A stretch of DNA of 64,000 bases from CAZAPG01 sp964486935 (GCA_964486935.1 CAZAPG010000015.1:1-64000), one strand, 5' to 3'. Shown: positions 26,323 to 35,674, numbered from the stretch's first letter. Notes: generated from the letters alone by a model not told the origin. A program made the numbers and translations.

Positions 26323-27609
26323 ATGTTACAACAATCAAAAGCTATTTTAATGATGTCTGTACACGGCTATGTGGGCGCCGAGCCGGAACTGGGCAAACCC
26401 GATACCGGAGGCCAGGTAGTGTACGTGCTGGAGTTAGCCAAACGCTTTAGCCGGCTGGGCTATCAGGTTGACCTGATTACCCGGCGTTTTGAAGAGCAGC
26501 CCGAATTTGACGAGGTCAACGAGAACTTTCGGGTGTGGCGCGTCCCCTTTGGCGGCAAAGAGTTTATTCGCAAAGAGGACATGCACGACTATTTGGGCGA
26601 TTTTGTCACCAACTGTTTGGCCGCCTTTCGCAATCGGGGCCGGCAGTATGGTATAGTTTACTCTCACTACTGGGATGCCGGCTGGGCCGGCCAAAAAATT
26701 GCCGAAGAGCTGGGCATTCCTCACGTGCACACGCCGCACTCGTTGGGCTGGTGGAAACGGCACAATATGGGCGAGGATATGAGCGAAAAGGAGATGGAAA
26801 AGAAATACCGCTTTGAAGAGCGGATTCGCACCGAGTTTCTGGTTTACAGAAACTGCGACCATATCATTGCCACCACCGAGCCTCAAACCGAGTTGCTGCA
26901 AAAACATTACGACGTGCTGGAGCGGCAGATAACCGTAGTGCCGCCCGGCATGGACGAGAATCGCTTCTCGCCGGTGCGGCAAGAGGAGTGGGAAGATTTA
27001 CAGCGGCGCTACAAAATGCGCGGCCATGATGTGTTTACGGTGGGCAGAATGGCCACCAACAAGGGTTACGACTTGCTGATTAAAGCCATTCCAACCCTGG
27101 TAGAGCTGATGCCCGATGCGCGGCTGGTAGCGGCCATTGGCAGCGATGAGTCTAAACAGGACGACGAGGGCGTGGCCGAGTTAAAAACTCTGGCCGAAGA
27201 GTTAGGCGTTGCCGACAAGATAGTTTGGAAAAAATATATTCCCGATGAAGACTTACCCAACTACTATCGCGCCGCCGGCGTATTTGCTCTCTGCTCTCGC
27301 TACGAGCCGTTTGGCATGACTGCCATCGAGGCCATGGCCTGCGGTACTTCTACTGTAGTTACCGTGCATGGGGGTCTGTTTGAATTGATTGATTTTGGCC
27401 GTCAGGCTCTGTACGCCGACCCGTTTCGGCCTGTGGAGTATGGCGCCATGCTGGCCCTGCCTATGCTCTATCCCCGGCTGGCGCACGAGCTATCGGTGGA
27501 AGGGTCTCGCTTTGCCCGGCGGCACTTTGGCTGGACCGGCATTGCCAAACGTATTCTCAACATCTTTGAGCGGGTTCAAACCGTGCGGCTGGAGGAGCAA
27601 CTGGTTTAA
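26323..27609 (+). CDS. GT4 glycosyltransferase, sucrose- or mannosylfructose-phosphate-synthase-like
   Basis: Second retaining glycosyltransferase of the operon, 428 residues. Motifs: KPDTGGQVVYVLELAKRF, YSHYWDAGWAGQ, HTPHSLGWWKR, and donor motif SRYEPFGMTAIEAMACG (E-x7-E). The pattern is that of sucrose-phosphate synthase and mannosylfructose-phosphate synthase. A longer frame overlaps the phosphatase, but AGGAGG before the ATG at 26323 fixes the start. With the preceding phosphatase it gives a complete two-step route to a non-reducing disaccharide. Its stop overlaps that of the convergent DUF389 gene. Confidence 0.88.
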   Translation: MLQQSKAILMMSVHGYVGAEPELGKPDTGGQVVYVLELAKRFSRLGYQVDLITRRFEEQPEFDEVNENFRVWRVPFGGKEFIRKEDMHDYLGDFVTNCLAAFRNRGRQYGIVYSHYWDAGWAGQKIAEELGIPHVHTPHSLGWWKRHNMGEDMSEKEMEKKYRFEERIRTEFLVYRNCDHIIATTEPQTELLQKHYDVLERQITVVPPGMDENRFSPVRQEEWEDLQRRYKMRGHDVFTVGRMATNKGYDLLIKAIPTLVELMPDARLVAAIGSDESKQDDEGVAELKTLAEELGVADKIVWKKYIPDEDLPNYYRAAGVFALCSRYEPFGMTAIEAMACGTSTVVTVHGGLFELIDFGRQALYADPFRPVEYGAMLALPMLYPRLAHELSVEGSRFARRHFGWTGIAKRILNIFERVQTVRLEEQLV

Positions 27610-28637
27610 AAAAGCGCAATTCTTTGCGAAACAAAAATCACCACAGTCAGTATAATCAGCAATACAGACCATAGCATAATGGCCAGCCGGGTGGCTCTTT
27701 CTGCCTTTTTTTCTTCCCACCACTGCCGGGGGCGAATGCCCTGCGCCAGAAAGGTTGTTACCCCGGCCAGGTTGACACAAATCAGGTTTGTGACCAGCAA
27801 CAACAGCGCGCCTGCCGCCTCGGGCCAATGGCCAGAACCCAGCAGCAAACCAAAGGCAACCAGGGGTGGCAGCAGGGCTACGGCTACCATCACCCCAATC
27901 AGGGCAGTGGAGATGCCGCTGGTAAAGGCCAGCACGCCGGCGCTGCCCGAAGCCAGGGCCAGCACAATATCAGAGAAGCCCACGCCGGTTCGGGCAGAAA
28001 TTTCAGAAACCGTGGGGTCAACATTAAAAAAGTAGCCCACAGTAATTGAAAGTCCCAGGGCAATTGCCACGCCGGAGAGGCTGGTTTTAAGGGCGTTGCG
28101 CCCCAACTCAAAATCTCCCAGGGTGGTGGCCAGCGCCAGGGCAACGTTGGGGCCTAGCAGCGGAGCAATGACCATGGCCCCAATGACCACCGCCACATTA
28201 TCGCGCAGCAGCCCCACCGCCGCCACAATAGAAGACAGCGTCACCATAGCGGTATAGGTGGCTGTTAGTTTGGTGCTGTCCACAATATCCGCGTACAACT
28301 CTTCCCGGCTGATGCGGCTGACGTTTTGCCCGGTTTCTTCAGCCGGTTGCGGCTCGGCCAGGTCGGTTTGATTATTCTCTTCTTTCTGGTCAATGCGCGG
28401 AATAGTGGCCTCTACGGGCAGCATGACCACTCTGAAGCCCTCCATGCCGCCAAATTTTTCTTCCAGCAGGTCAAGAATTTGTTCGGTTTGTTCGGCGGAG
28501 AGCAGCATTTTGATGAGCAGCCCCGCCTCAGAGGTGTCTTCTTGCCAAAAGCCGATGACCGATTTGTCTTCGATGAGTTCTCTGACGGTTTGGCTGTTGG
28601 TTTCGGGCAGGATTACTTCCAGCAAGCGAAGGGGCAT
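27606..28637 (-). CDS. DUF389 (TIGR00341-type) membrane protein
   Basis: A 343-residue membrane protein of unknown function. The N-terminal 90 residues are an ACT-like soluble part, then a charged linker. The membrane region has the conserved AMVIAPLLGPNVALA and several glycine-rich helices (about six). ATG is preceded by GGAG. It begins 17 bases after the histidine kinase gene, so both are one unit. Its stop codon overlaps the stop of the converging glycosyltransferase gene by two bases, leaving no room for a terminator between them. Confidence 0.88.
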   Translation of the reverse strand: MPLRLLEVILPETNSQTVRELIEDKSVIGFWQEDTSEAGLLIKMLLSAEQTEQILDLLEEKFGGMEGFRVVMLPVEATIPRIDQKEENNQTDLAEPQPAEETGQNVSRISREELYADIVDSTKLTATYTAMVTLSSIVAAVGLLRDNVAVVIGAMVIAPLLGPNVALALATTLGDFELGRNALKTSLSGVAIALGLSITVGYFFNVDPTVSEISARTGVGFSDIVLALASGSAGVLAFTSGISTALIGVMVAVALLPPLVAFGLLLGSGHWPEAAGALLLLVTNLICVNLAGVTTFLAQGIRPRQWWEEKKAERATRLAIMLWSVLLIILTVVIFVSQRIALF

Positions 28638-28654
28638 TGAGATGGCTCCTGGCC

Positions 28655-30214
28655 TTAATGGGGGGAAGATTGTTCGGCGGCGCGCTGGCGGCCAAGAGGC
28701 AACTCAATCCAAAAGGTGCTGCCCTGGCCGGGCGTGCTTTCAACGCCGACGCGCCCGCCGTGAGCCTCGACCACGGCTTTAACCAGATACAGGCCCAGGC
28801 CGGTGCCCGGCGTTTGGCGGGCCAGCCGGTTGTCAACCCGATGAAAGCGGTCAAAGATGCGCTCCTGGTCTGCCGGGGGAATACCGATGCCTTCATCGCG
28901 CACGTAAATGCGCGTACTGTCGGGGGTTTCTACCCGGCCTTCTACCCGAATTTGGCCGCCGTCGGGGCTATATTTAATGGCGTTGCCTATCAGGTTGGTC
29001 ATGACCTCGCGCAGCCGTTCATAATCGGCCTGAATAGGGGGGAAATCGTCGGGAAAGTCAACAATAAATGAGTGTTTGTGGGTAGTGGTTTTGAGTTTTT
29101 CTACCGCCGTTTTGGCCATGTCTGCTAAATTTAAATAGCTGAGTTTGAGCTTGAATCCCCCGGCCTGCAAGCGGCTGGCTTCGAGCAGGTTGGTAATGAG
29201 GCGGTCCAGCCGGTCGGCTTCTTCTTCGATGACGGCCAGGCCCTCGCGCAATGTTTTTTCATCCCAGTCGGCGTCTTCGCGGGCCAGGGTGCCGGCGTAG
29301 CCCTTGATTATGCTGACCGGCGTTTTCAACTCGTGCGAGATAACCGAGAGCAGCGTTTGCTTTAACTCTTCGGCCTCTTGAATGCGAGTCATATCCCTGA
29401 CGTTGGCAATGTATTGGGTAATTTCGTTATCTTCGTTGAGTTGGGGCGAGTAGTTGATAGACAGGGTGATGGCCAGGCCATCGGCCCGGCGATGAATACC
29501 CTCGGCATAAAATTCGCCTTCTTTGGGATGAAAGATTCTGGCCCCCTGCTTGGTTTCTAAATGGAGTATCTCGTAGCAGGGGCGGCCAATAGCCTTTTCG
29601 GCGGGAATGCCGGTCATGTTGGTCAGAGCGCGATTCCAGGTTTGGATAATGCGGTACGGGTTGATAATCATAACGCCATCGCCGCTGTTCTCGATAATAG
29701 CGTTGAGCCGTTCCCGCTCGGCGCTGACTTGCTGGTACAGCCGGGCATTGTGAACGGCAATGGCGGCCTGGTCGGCAAAGGCGCCCAGCACCTGGCGGTC
29801 GTTGGCGCTAAAGCCGGCCCCTCGCGTGCGGAAAATGAAAATGTAACCAATCGACTCTTGTCCAATTTCCATGGGCAGGGCCACCACCTGGCGCATCGAA
29901 ATGCCGGCAGCTCTGGAGGCCAGCGCCAAACGCAGGGAGATTTCCTGGTTGTTGAGGGTTTGCTCTTCTTTTTCCAAATCACGCCAGAGGGGTTCAAACA
30001 GGGGCACGGCTTTAACGGGCAAGCCAATACTGGCGCGGGGAACCAGGCTGCCATCTTCGCGCCGGAGGGTGATGAGGCCGGACTGCCCGGCTAAAATCTC
30101 TACGGCGCTTTCCAGGGTCAACTTCAGCAGAGAAGATAAATCAAGCCGAGCATTCATGGCCCGGCTGATTTCTAGCAGGTATTCTCTTTGCCGTAGGCGA
30201 AAATCCGGCAGCAT
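28655..30214 (-). CDS. soluble sensor histidine kinase, GAF-PAS-HisKA-HATPase
   Basis: Two-component sensor of 519 residues without membrane segments. Residues about 15-165 are a GAF domain, about 172-290 a PAS domain (ENSGDGVMIINPYRIIQTWN). Then comes HisKA with the phosphorylated His in SHELKTPVS, and HATPase_c with N box NLIGNAIKYS, G1 DEGIGIP and G2 GTGLGLYLVK. No response regulator lies beside it, so the partner is elsewhere. No clear ribosome-binding site before the ATG. Lies between the TPR gene (39 bases upstream) and DUF389. Confidence 0.93.
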   Translation of the reverse strand: MLPDFRLRQREYLLEISRAMNARLDLSSLLKLTLESAVEILAGQSGLITLRREDGSLVPRASIGLPVKAVPLFEPLWRDLEKEEQTLNNQEISLRLALASRAAGISMRQVVALPMEIGQESIGYIFIFRTRGAGFSANDRQVLGAFADQAAIAVHNARLYQQVSAERERLNAIIENSGDGVMIINPYRIIQTWNRALTNMTGIPAEKAIGRPCYEILHLETKQGARIFHPKEGEFYAEGIHRRADGLAITLSINYSPQLNEDNEITQYIANVRDMTRIQEAEELKQTLLSVISHELKTPVSIIKGYAGTLAREDADWDEKTLREGLAVIEEEADRLDRLITNLLEASRLQAGGFKLKLSYLNLADMAKTAVEKLKTTTHKHSFIVDFPDDFPPIQADYERLREVMTNLIGNAIKYSPDGGQIRVEGRVETPDSTRIYVRDEGIGIPPADQERIFDRFHRVDNRLARQTPGTGLGLYLVKAVVEAHGGRVGVESTPGQGSTFWIELPLGRQRAAEQSSPH

Positions 30215-30253
30215 GAGTTTAAATTAAAAATTTTGCTAACTGACACACATTCC

Positions 30254-30757
30254 TTATCCTCTAATGGCCGAAAGAATAAAGAAAAGTGCGCCGCTGCCAA
30301 TAGCAAAGGCCACTACCGAGAGCAACAGCCCAATGGCTACCAGAATAGGGGTGGGCGGCCCATCTGCGGCGGCCGCGCCGGCAGACTCATAGCCCATGGT
30401 AGCTGCCGGCCTTTCCGAAACTATGGTCGTGTCGGAATCCTCGTATTCCTCGTCCTCATCATACTCATCATCTTCGGTTTGGGGAATGGCGGCTTTTTGC
30501 TGCAAAGCCTCAATCAATGGGTTGGCTTGAGGCTCCAGGTTGCGCAGCGCTTCTCTGGCGGCCCGGTTGGTTTTGTTGATTTTAAGGACGTTTTCGTAGC
30601 AAATGCGTTTGTCGGCGGTGTCGGTGAGAACCTCGGCCAGACCCATCCAGGCATCTTCAGAGCGCGGCGTTTCTTGCAAAATTGCCTCAAAAATAAGCCG
30701 GGCCTGCTGCAAATTGCCCTGTTCAATTGCTTGTCGTCCGTCTTGAATGGTTGGCAT
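30254..30757 (-). CDS. TPR-like protein with C-terminal membrane anchor
   Basis: A 167-residue protein: helical TPR-like repeats at about 1-75 (AIEQGNLQQARLIFEAILQE, then SEDAWMGLAEVL), an acidic Asp/Glu/Tyr linker at about 94-108, and one transmembrane helix at about 140-162. It is tail-anchored with the TPR part in the cytoplasm. ATG is preceded by GAGGT. First gene of the TPR-kinase-DUF389 unit, which hints at a role as scaffold for the sensor; this is inference. Confidence 0.75.
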   Translation of the reverse strand: MPTIQDGRQAIEQGNLQQARLIFEAILQETPRSEDAWMGLAEVLTDTADKRICYENVLKINKTNRAAREALRNLEPQANPLIEALQQKAAIPQTEDDEYDEDEEYEDSDTTIVSERPAATMGYESAGAAAADGPPTPILVAIGLLLSVVAFAIGSGALFFILSAIRG

Positions 30758-31266
30758 AGGCGTCTACCTCTATTTTACATAATCTTAAAATATTGTAACA
30801 CAACCTGACCGTTTTGTACAGACCTTTGAGAGAAGTTATCATCCGGCTGCCGGCTGCGCCCCAAACAATGGTGTATCTGGCACGTACCACGTAACGCAGA
30901 ATGTGACTCAAAGCGAACCGTTATGGTAATCGAGTAACTATTTTTACGGGAGTGCGACAGTCCCTTTGCCTTCGGCGGCAATGCGGAGTGAAAAACTACA
31001 GTTTCACCTGCACTGCGCGCAGGCGCAAGTGTTCACTCCGCTACAACTCCACCAATTTTATTTTCAGAGGAGTGTGACCGAGCCTACGGCGCAGCGCCGA
31101 GAATGAAAATCAGGAACACAGAGAACGCAAAGATGACACAGAGCGACACAAAGTTTTTTAATATTTCTCTGTGTGGCTTTGTGAGGTCTCCGTGTAACTC
31201 TGCGTAATTTTGTTTTCAGAGGAGATTATACCACAAAGTAAAAATTTGTTACTGAGATATTTGTCC
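30758..31266. other. 509-base spacer with degenerate repeats
   Basis: No gene seen. It holds a run of decayed repeats. Two related segments (about 30944-30996 and 31072-31112) share the pattern GAGTG-GAC-...-TGAAAA. TTTTCAGAGGAG occurs at 31060-31071 and 31212-31223. Nothing suggests an RNA gene. Confidence 0.6.
31111..31225. repeat. CACAGAG-type dispersed repeat with inverted arms
   Basis: Contains repeated ACACAGAG units (31117-31124, 31136-31143) facing CTCTGTGT (31167-31174) and related GTGTAACTCTGCGT. This style of purine-rich/pyrimidine-rich dyad is a recurrent non-coding repeat in many bacterial genomes; a similar GCGCAAAG dyad is at 62523-62561. Confidence 0.55.
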
Positions 31267-31962
31267 TTATAAGTCTACTTCGTGGTGACCGGTCAGGAGC
31301 GCCACTTTGTTGTTATCATTAAGCCGGCTTAACTCTTGCAAAAAATCCTGGGCTTCGGCCTCATTGCGTAGTTCTATGCCGTAAACCAGTTCGGTGAGCA
31401 AGCCGGCCTGAACGCTCTCGACGGCAATCAGGTTGTAGCGGGTCAGGTAACGGTCAAACACCCGCTCAAACAGGGCTTCGGGCCGCATATCTGCCGGCAG
31501 CCTGATTTTTAGCACCTGCTCCCGCACGTCTTTGGCAAACATGTTCAGGTTGACCAGGCCCCACAAAATAAAGCTGATGAGCAACGTAGCCACAATGGCC
31601 ACCAGATAAAAGCGGGTGCCGCTGGCCATGCCAACCGCCATGGCAAAAAAGATGTAACCTACATCGCGGGTGTCTTTGATGGCATTGCGAAAGCGGATAA
31701 TCGAGAGCGCGCCCACCAGCGAAAAGGCCCGCGCTATGTTAGAGCCAATGACAAGCATGATTACCGAAACCACCATGCTCATCAAAATAAGGGTGTGAAC
31801 GTAAGATTGGGTGTACGAGACGCCCCGGTAAGTGATTTTGTAAGTATAGGCAATAACTAACGACAACAAAAAGCTGAGGGTGGTGGAGAAGATAATATCG
31901 CTGGTGTTGAAAACGTCGGTGTTATCTTGCAAGGCTGAGAAAAATTGATTCAGTATGTCCAT
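31267..31962 (-). CDS. DUF4956 membrane protein
   Basis: A 231-residue protein with about four membrane helices in the first 140 residues and a soluble alpha/beta C-terminal part. ARAFSLVGALSIIRFRNAIK is a strongly conserved DUF4956 segment and resembles the core of MgtC/SapB-like membrane proteins. Function unknown. It follows the VTC-domain gene by ten bases and is the last gene of the CotH-VTC-DUF4956 operon, a set I know to recur together in many bacteria. Confidence 0.88.
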   Translation of the reverse strand: MDILNQFFSALQDNTDVFNTSDIIFSTTLSFLLSLVIAYTYKITYRGVSYTQSYVHTLILMSMVVSVIMLVIGSNIARAFSLVGALSIIRFRNAIKDTRDVGYIFFAMAVGMASGTRFYLVAIVATLLISFILWGLVNLNMFAKDVREQVLKIRLPADMRPEALFERVFDRYLTRYNLIAVESVQAGLLTELVYGIELRNEAEAQDFLQELSRLNDNNKVALLTGHHEVDL

Positions 31963-31972
31963 AGTTTAAACC

Positions 31973-32731
31973 TCAGTATGTGATTCTTTGGGTTTGCATA
32001 AGCGCCTTGGATTGCTCCAAAGCGGCGCAATATTTGCTAACTCGTCGCAGGGTAAAGCGGTATTTGCCAATAATTTCTGTAAGCCAGTAGGGCACCCGAT
32101 AATTTACCTTGATTTCCATAATGCACCATTCGGGCGGCATAAAATATTGATTTTGGGCGTAGCCCGTTGATAACAGGGTTAAATCGTGCGCGCGGCCTTT
32201 CAGGTTGGTGTCAAAGGTAATTCGCAGCCCGGCGTCAATTTCGCTGCCTTCAAATGCCTGGCGGTCGTAACTAACCACGCAGGCCGGTTGAAGTTGCAGC
32301 GTTGCTTGCAGATATCTAATCTCGCTGAGGGTGTCCTTATCGGTATCCGACAGTTTTTCTTCGCCGGCTACAGGTTCGCCAAAACTGCACAAGGCCTCGG
32401 CCTGGCTGTAGGGAATGTAAACCCGCTTTTTTTGCAGGGTTTTGTTAATCCGCTGTTTGATTTCGGCAAAGCACAGGGTATCGGGCGTAACCTGGTGATT
32501 GCCGTATATCCGAATGCGCACTTTACGCCGAAATTTGTGCCCCTCAATTTTATCCCAATAGGCTTTGTAATCCTGGGTATCGTAGTACAGGCTGGTAATG
32601 GTGTAACGCCCGTCATCATCGCCCTCAGTATCAGGCGTCAGGTAGTTGGGCAATGTTTCTAAAAATTGCTCCCGCTGCTGCCAGGTGATGACATATTTAA
32701 GTTCGTAGCGATTAAAGTATTTGATTCTCAT
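31973..32731 (-). CDS. VTC-domain (polyphosphate-polymerase-like) protein
   Basis: A 252-residue protein of the VTC family, whose yeast founder makes polyphosphate from ATP in a tunnel-shaped domain. Basic motifs fit: RYELKYVI, SLYYDTQDY, FRRKVRIRIYG, CFAEIKQRINKTLQKKRV, and at the end IMEIKVNYRVPYWL with the acidic metal ligand. The alternating Lys/Arg/Glu strands form the tunnel in this family. Start overlaps the cotH stop by four bases (ATGA), so translation is coupled. Bacterial members' product is not settled. Confidence 0.87.
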   Translation of the reverse strand: MRIKYFNRYELKYVITWQQREQFLETLPNYLTPDTEGDDDGRYTITSLYYDTQDYKAYWDKIEGHKFRRKVRIRIYGNHQVTPDTLCFAEIKQRINKTLQKKRVYIPYSQAEALCSFGEPVAGEEKLSDTDKDTLSEIRYLQATLQLQPACVVSYDRQAFEGSEIDAGLRITFDTNLKGRAHDLTLLSTGYAQNQYFMPPEWCIMEIKVNYRVPYWLTEIIGKYRFTLRRVSKYCAALEQSKALMQTQRITY

Positions 32732-35664
32732 GGTAAAAATTGTTGAACCGGTTGTTGCTGCGGGTCATCCGCGCCGGGTGAGCCGTGCAGGTTGGCGCTG
32801 GCTCGCCAGTTTTTAGGGTCGTTTGGGTCGCCATTGGGGTTGACCAGCACCAGCGAGTCGCCCCGGCCATCGGGGCTGATGGGCCAGCCGTTTGTATCGC
32901 TGTAACTGACCGAGACGATGGGGCGGCCTTGCGAGTCCTTTATGGTAATTGTCTCGCCCGCATTTGATAGTCGCTGCCGGTAGACCCCTCCAATTTTAAC
33001 ATCAGGATAGCGTTCTGCAAAAGCGACCGGGTCATTCGCCAGCACCAAAAATTCTCCGGGTGGCAGGGGGGTTGTCACCGCCGGAAAGGTAAAATCTATC
33101 CCTTCAAACCAACTGTTTGACAGGTCAACCTCGGTTTCGCCCACATTTTTTAGCTCGATAAACTCATATTCATTTCCCCCTCTGGGATTATACATAATTT
33201 CTGTAATGCGCAATTTTTGGTTGGCAACAGCAACGCTAAAGTTGGCCTGGTTAAGCGCGCTCCACTGCCGGTTGCTGAACAGGCGCGCCTTGATGCGGGT
33301 AGTATCGGTGATAATTACCGGCCCGCGATACAGGTGGGCGCTGGCCGACACTTGCCCCGTGCCGGCCATTCTGGGGTCGTTACCGTTGGTGGTGTAATAG
33401 ATAGCGCCACCCTGGGGTTGGGTAGCTTGCATTGTTAGCTCAAAACCCGGTTCGACAACCCCTCCGGCCTGATTGAAAAGGGGCGGGTCAACGGCGGGAT
33501 AGTACCCGGCCTGGCGGGTTAACTCAATTAATCGGGCGGCGTTGCCATCCATTTGCCTCAACACCTCGTCGCGGGCTTTGAACCAATCGGCCTGGGTGAT
33601 GGGCCGGTCAAACCACACGTCGCCCCAGCGCGCCGATTCGGCGATAATGGCCTGCTCGATGGCGCCGTTAATTTTTAGCCAGCGCGCCTTGGCGTTGGCG
33701 TCGGCGAGCGCGCCGTTGTTGGCCAGGTGCAGGTACAGGCGGTCGGCAAATTCCATTTGAAAGTCGGCGTCCTGAATCAATAATTCAAACAGGGGTTTAA
33801 TCAAATTGAGCCGGGCGCTGTCAATTTCGCCCAGCGTAATTTGCGCGCCATCGGCAAATGTTTCCTGGGCGTCCCACACCAAAAATTTGCCGTTGCCGTT
33901 GGGGTGCGAAATGGCGGCGTACCAGTTGTTTTGGGGCCAATCTTCGGTGCCGGCGTACCAGTTCAAAATGATGTAGTCGCAAAATTGCGCCGTATCCAGA
34001 TAGGGCTTAATTGCGGCAACCTGCCGGGCAACGTCATCAGCCGGGCGCTCAAACAGGTTATCGGCCCGGCCCTGAACGGCAATGGAAACAAACAGCTCGT
34101 TGAGCGCGTCGCGCCACTCATTCGACTCGCGGCTCAGTGGTCCATCCTGATTGGCCACAAACCAGTCGGTTTCGGCCCCGCCCAGATACGCCGCCATAAA
34201 CGCTTCGTCGGGCCGCTCGACCACGTTGTATAGCCCCCAATAGAGACCGTTGAGATACAGGTGTACAAAAATGCCGCGCGAGCCAACGCCCGACATTGCC
34301 AGTTGCGATTCGCGCATCCACTGGTCGCGGGTATAGGTGGTCTTTTCTCTGATGGGGCCAAGTCCGGCAAAACTGCGGTCTGAGCCGCTGCGCAGCACCA
34401 GCATATTGAACGCCTCTACCGGCGAGTCGGGAAAAAGCGGATAGCGCAGTTGGGTGGGGCCATATTCACCCCTGAAAACGAGCCGGAAGGAGTGCTTGGG
34501 TAAAAATTCTTTGCGACCCACCCCGCCGTGCATTCTGATGCCGGCGTTCACCTGAAACCCCTGAGCGCGGCCGGTGGGGTCAATTAGCTCTACCGAGGCG
34601 GGCCGCTCCCACTCGCGGCCCCGGTCTCTGGGGTGGGCGTAAAGGTCGGCAAAATCCTGAAGGTCCATCACAATCGACAGCGTGGGCAGCGATGTGAGAC
34701 CCTCTCTTAGCCCGGTTTGATAGCGCGGGTCGTTGACCACCTGCGGGTCCATTTCATAATCGGCGGTTACGGGCGCGCCGGGTTTGAACTGCTTGAACTC
34801 CTCTTGATGCGTACCCCAGGTATTGGGGAAGCCGGGCGGGTTAGGGGGTTGAGCCAGAACCTGCTCTACAAACAGATAGCTGTGCGTAACCACTTCTGAG
34901 GGCAAATGGTTGGGTATGAAGGCCGCCGCCCGTACCAGGGAGGTGCCTGTTATTTGCAGCGGGCCGGTGTAAAGCTGGCCGTTGGCCTCGGTTGGCAGGC
35001 TGCCGTCCAGCGTGTAGCGGATGATAGCGCCGGGCGAATCGCTGCCAAGTTGCAGGCTGAAAGGGGCCTCAAACAGGCCGCGCGACATGCTGAACTGAAC
35101 CGGCTGCGCCAGACCGCGCCAAACCCGGGTAGTGTCGTTGGGCTGGCCGGGGGTGGGGTTGCCAAGATAAACCGGGGTAACGCCATCGTTCAGGCGGGCG
35201 AGAGAGACATTTCTGAGGTAAGGGGTGGGGGGCAGAGAGTCAACAAAGCGCTGGTCGAGGATGGAGTAGAGGCCAAGAAAGGAGCCGGCTTTGTTGAGCT
35301 TGAAGTTGGTGTGCAGGTAGGGAGCCGCGCGGTTTTTGCCGGAGGCAAAAATAACCAGATAATGGCCGGCGGGGAGGGTATGGTTGGGGAGGGGCCATTT
35401 TTGAGGCTGGTCTGGGTCATCAGACAGGGCAAAGGCGGCCAGATTGATGGGGTAGGGGTGGGGGTTGAAAAGTTCCAGCCAGTCGGGGGTGTCGCCATCC
35501 TCGTCGGTGAGGATGTTGCCGTTTGAGGCCATCACCTCGGTGATGAGGGGGTGGTTGGATGCGGGCAACGGCCATAACGTTGCGGCGACCCCTCCCAGCA
35601 GGGTTATCAAAATAATTATCCAAAAAAAGAATCTTTGCTTTTTCCGTAAAAGATAAAAACCCAT
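32728..35664 (-). CDS. secreted CotH-kinase-family protein with lamin-tail and chitobiase-C domains
   Basis: A 978-residue exported protein. Order: signal/anchor (about 10-32); lamin-tail domain (about 38-150, ITEVMASNGN...DWLELFNP); chitobiase/hexosaminidase C-terminal-like domain (about 190-265, IRYTLDGSLPTEANG). Then the CotH kinase-like region (about 320-700, with MHGGVGRKEFLPKHSFRL, YLNGLYWGLYNVVERPDEAF and FLVWDAQETF), a second chitobiase-like domain (about 735-815) and a second lamin-tail domain (about 820-965, ITEIMYNPRGGNEYEFIEL). CotH proteins are atypical protein kinases. First gene of an operon with VTC and DUF4956; the leader contains three hairpins. Confidence 0.9.
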   Translation of the reverse strand: MGFYLLRKKQRFFFWIIILITLLGGVAATLWPLPASNHPLITEVMASNGNILTDEDGDTPDWLELFNPHPYPINLAAFALSDDPDQPQKWPLPNHTLPAGHYLVIFASGKNRAAPYLHTNFKLNKAGSFLGLYSILDQRFVDSLPPTPYLRNVSLARLNDGVTPVYLGNPTPGQPNDTTRVWRGLAQPVQFSMSRGLFEAPFSLQLGSDSPGAIIRYTLDGSLPTEANGQLYTGPLQITGTSLVRAAAFIPNHLPSEVVTHSYLFVEQVLAQPPNPPGFPNTWGTHQEEFKQFKPGAPVTADYEMDPQVVNDPRYQTGLREGLTSLPTLSIVMDLQDFADLYAHPRDRGREWERPASVELIDPTGRAQGFQVNAGIRMHGGVGRKEFLPKHSFRLVFRGEYGPTQLRYPLFPDSPVEAFNMLVLRSGSDRSFAGLGPIREKTTYTRDQWMRESQLAMSGVGSRGIFVHLYLNGLYWGLYNVVERPDEAFMAAYLGGAETDWFVANQDGPLSRESNEWRDALNELFVSIAVQGRADNLFERPADDVARQVAAIKPYLDTAQFCDYIILNWYAGTEDWPQNNWYAAISHPNGNGKFLVWDAQETFADGAQITLGEIDSARLNLIKPLFELLIQDADFQMEFADRLYLHLANNGALADANAKARWLKINGAIEQAIIAESARWGDVWFDRPITQADWFKARDEVLRQMDGNAARLIELTRQAGYYPAVDPPLFNQAGGVVEPGFELTMQATQPQGGAIYYTTNGNDPRMAGTGQVSASAHLYRGPVIITDTTRIKARLFSNRQWSALNQANFSVAVANQKLRITEIMYNPRGGNEYEFIELKNVGETEVDLSNSWFEGIDFTFPAVTTPLPPGEFLVLANDPVAFAERYPDVKIGGVYRQRLSNAGETITIKDSQGRPIVSVSYSDTNGWPISPDGRGDSLVLVNPNGDPNDPKNWRASANLHGSPGADDPQQQPVQQFLP

Positions 35665-35674
35665 TTACTGCCTG

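Noticed and set aside
31090..31230. CRISPR array
   Set aside because: The repeated units are short, imperfect and inverted, with no regular spacers and no cas genes.
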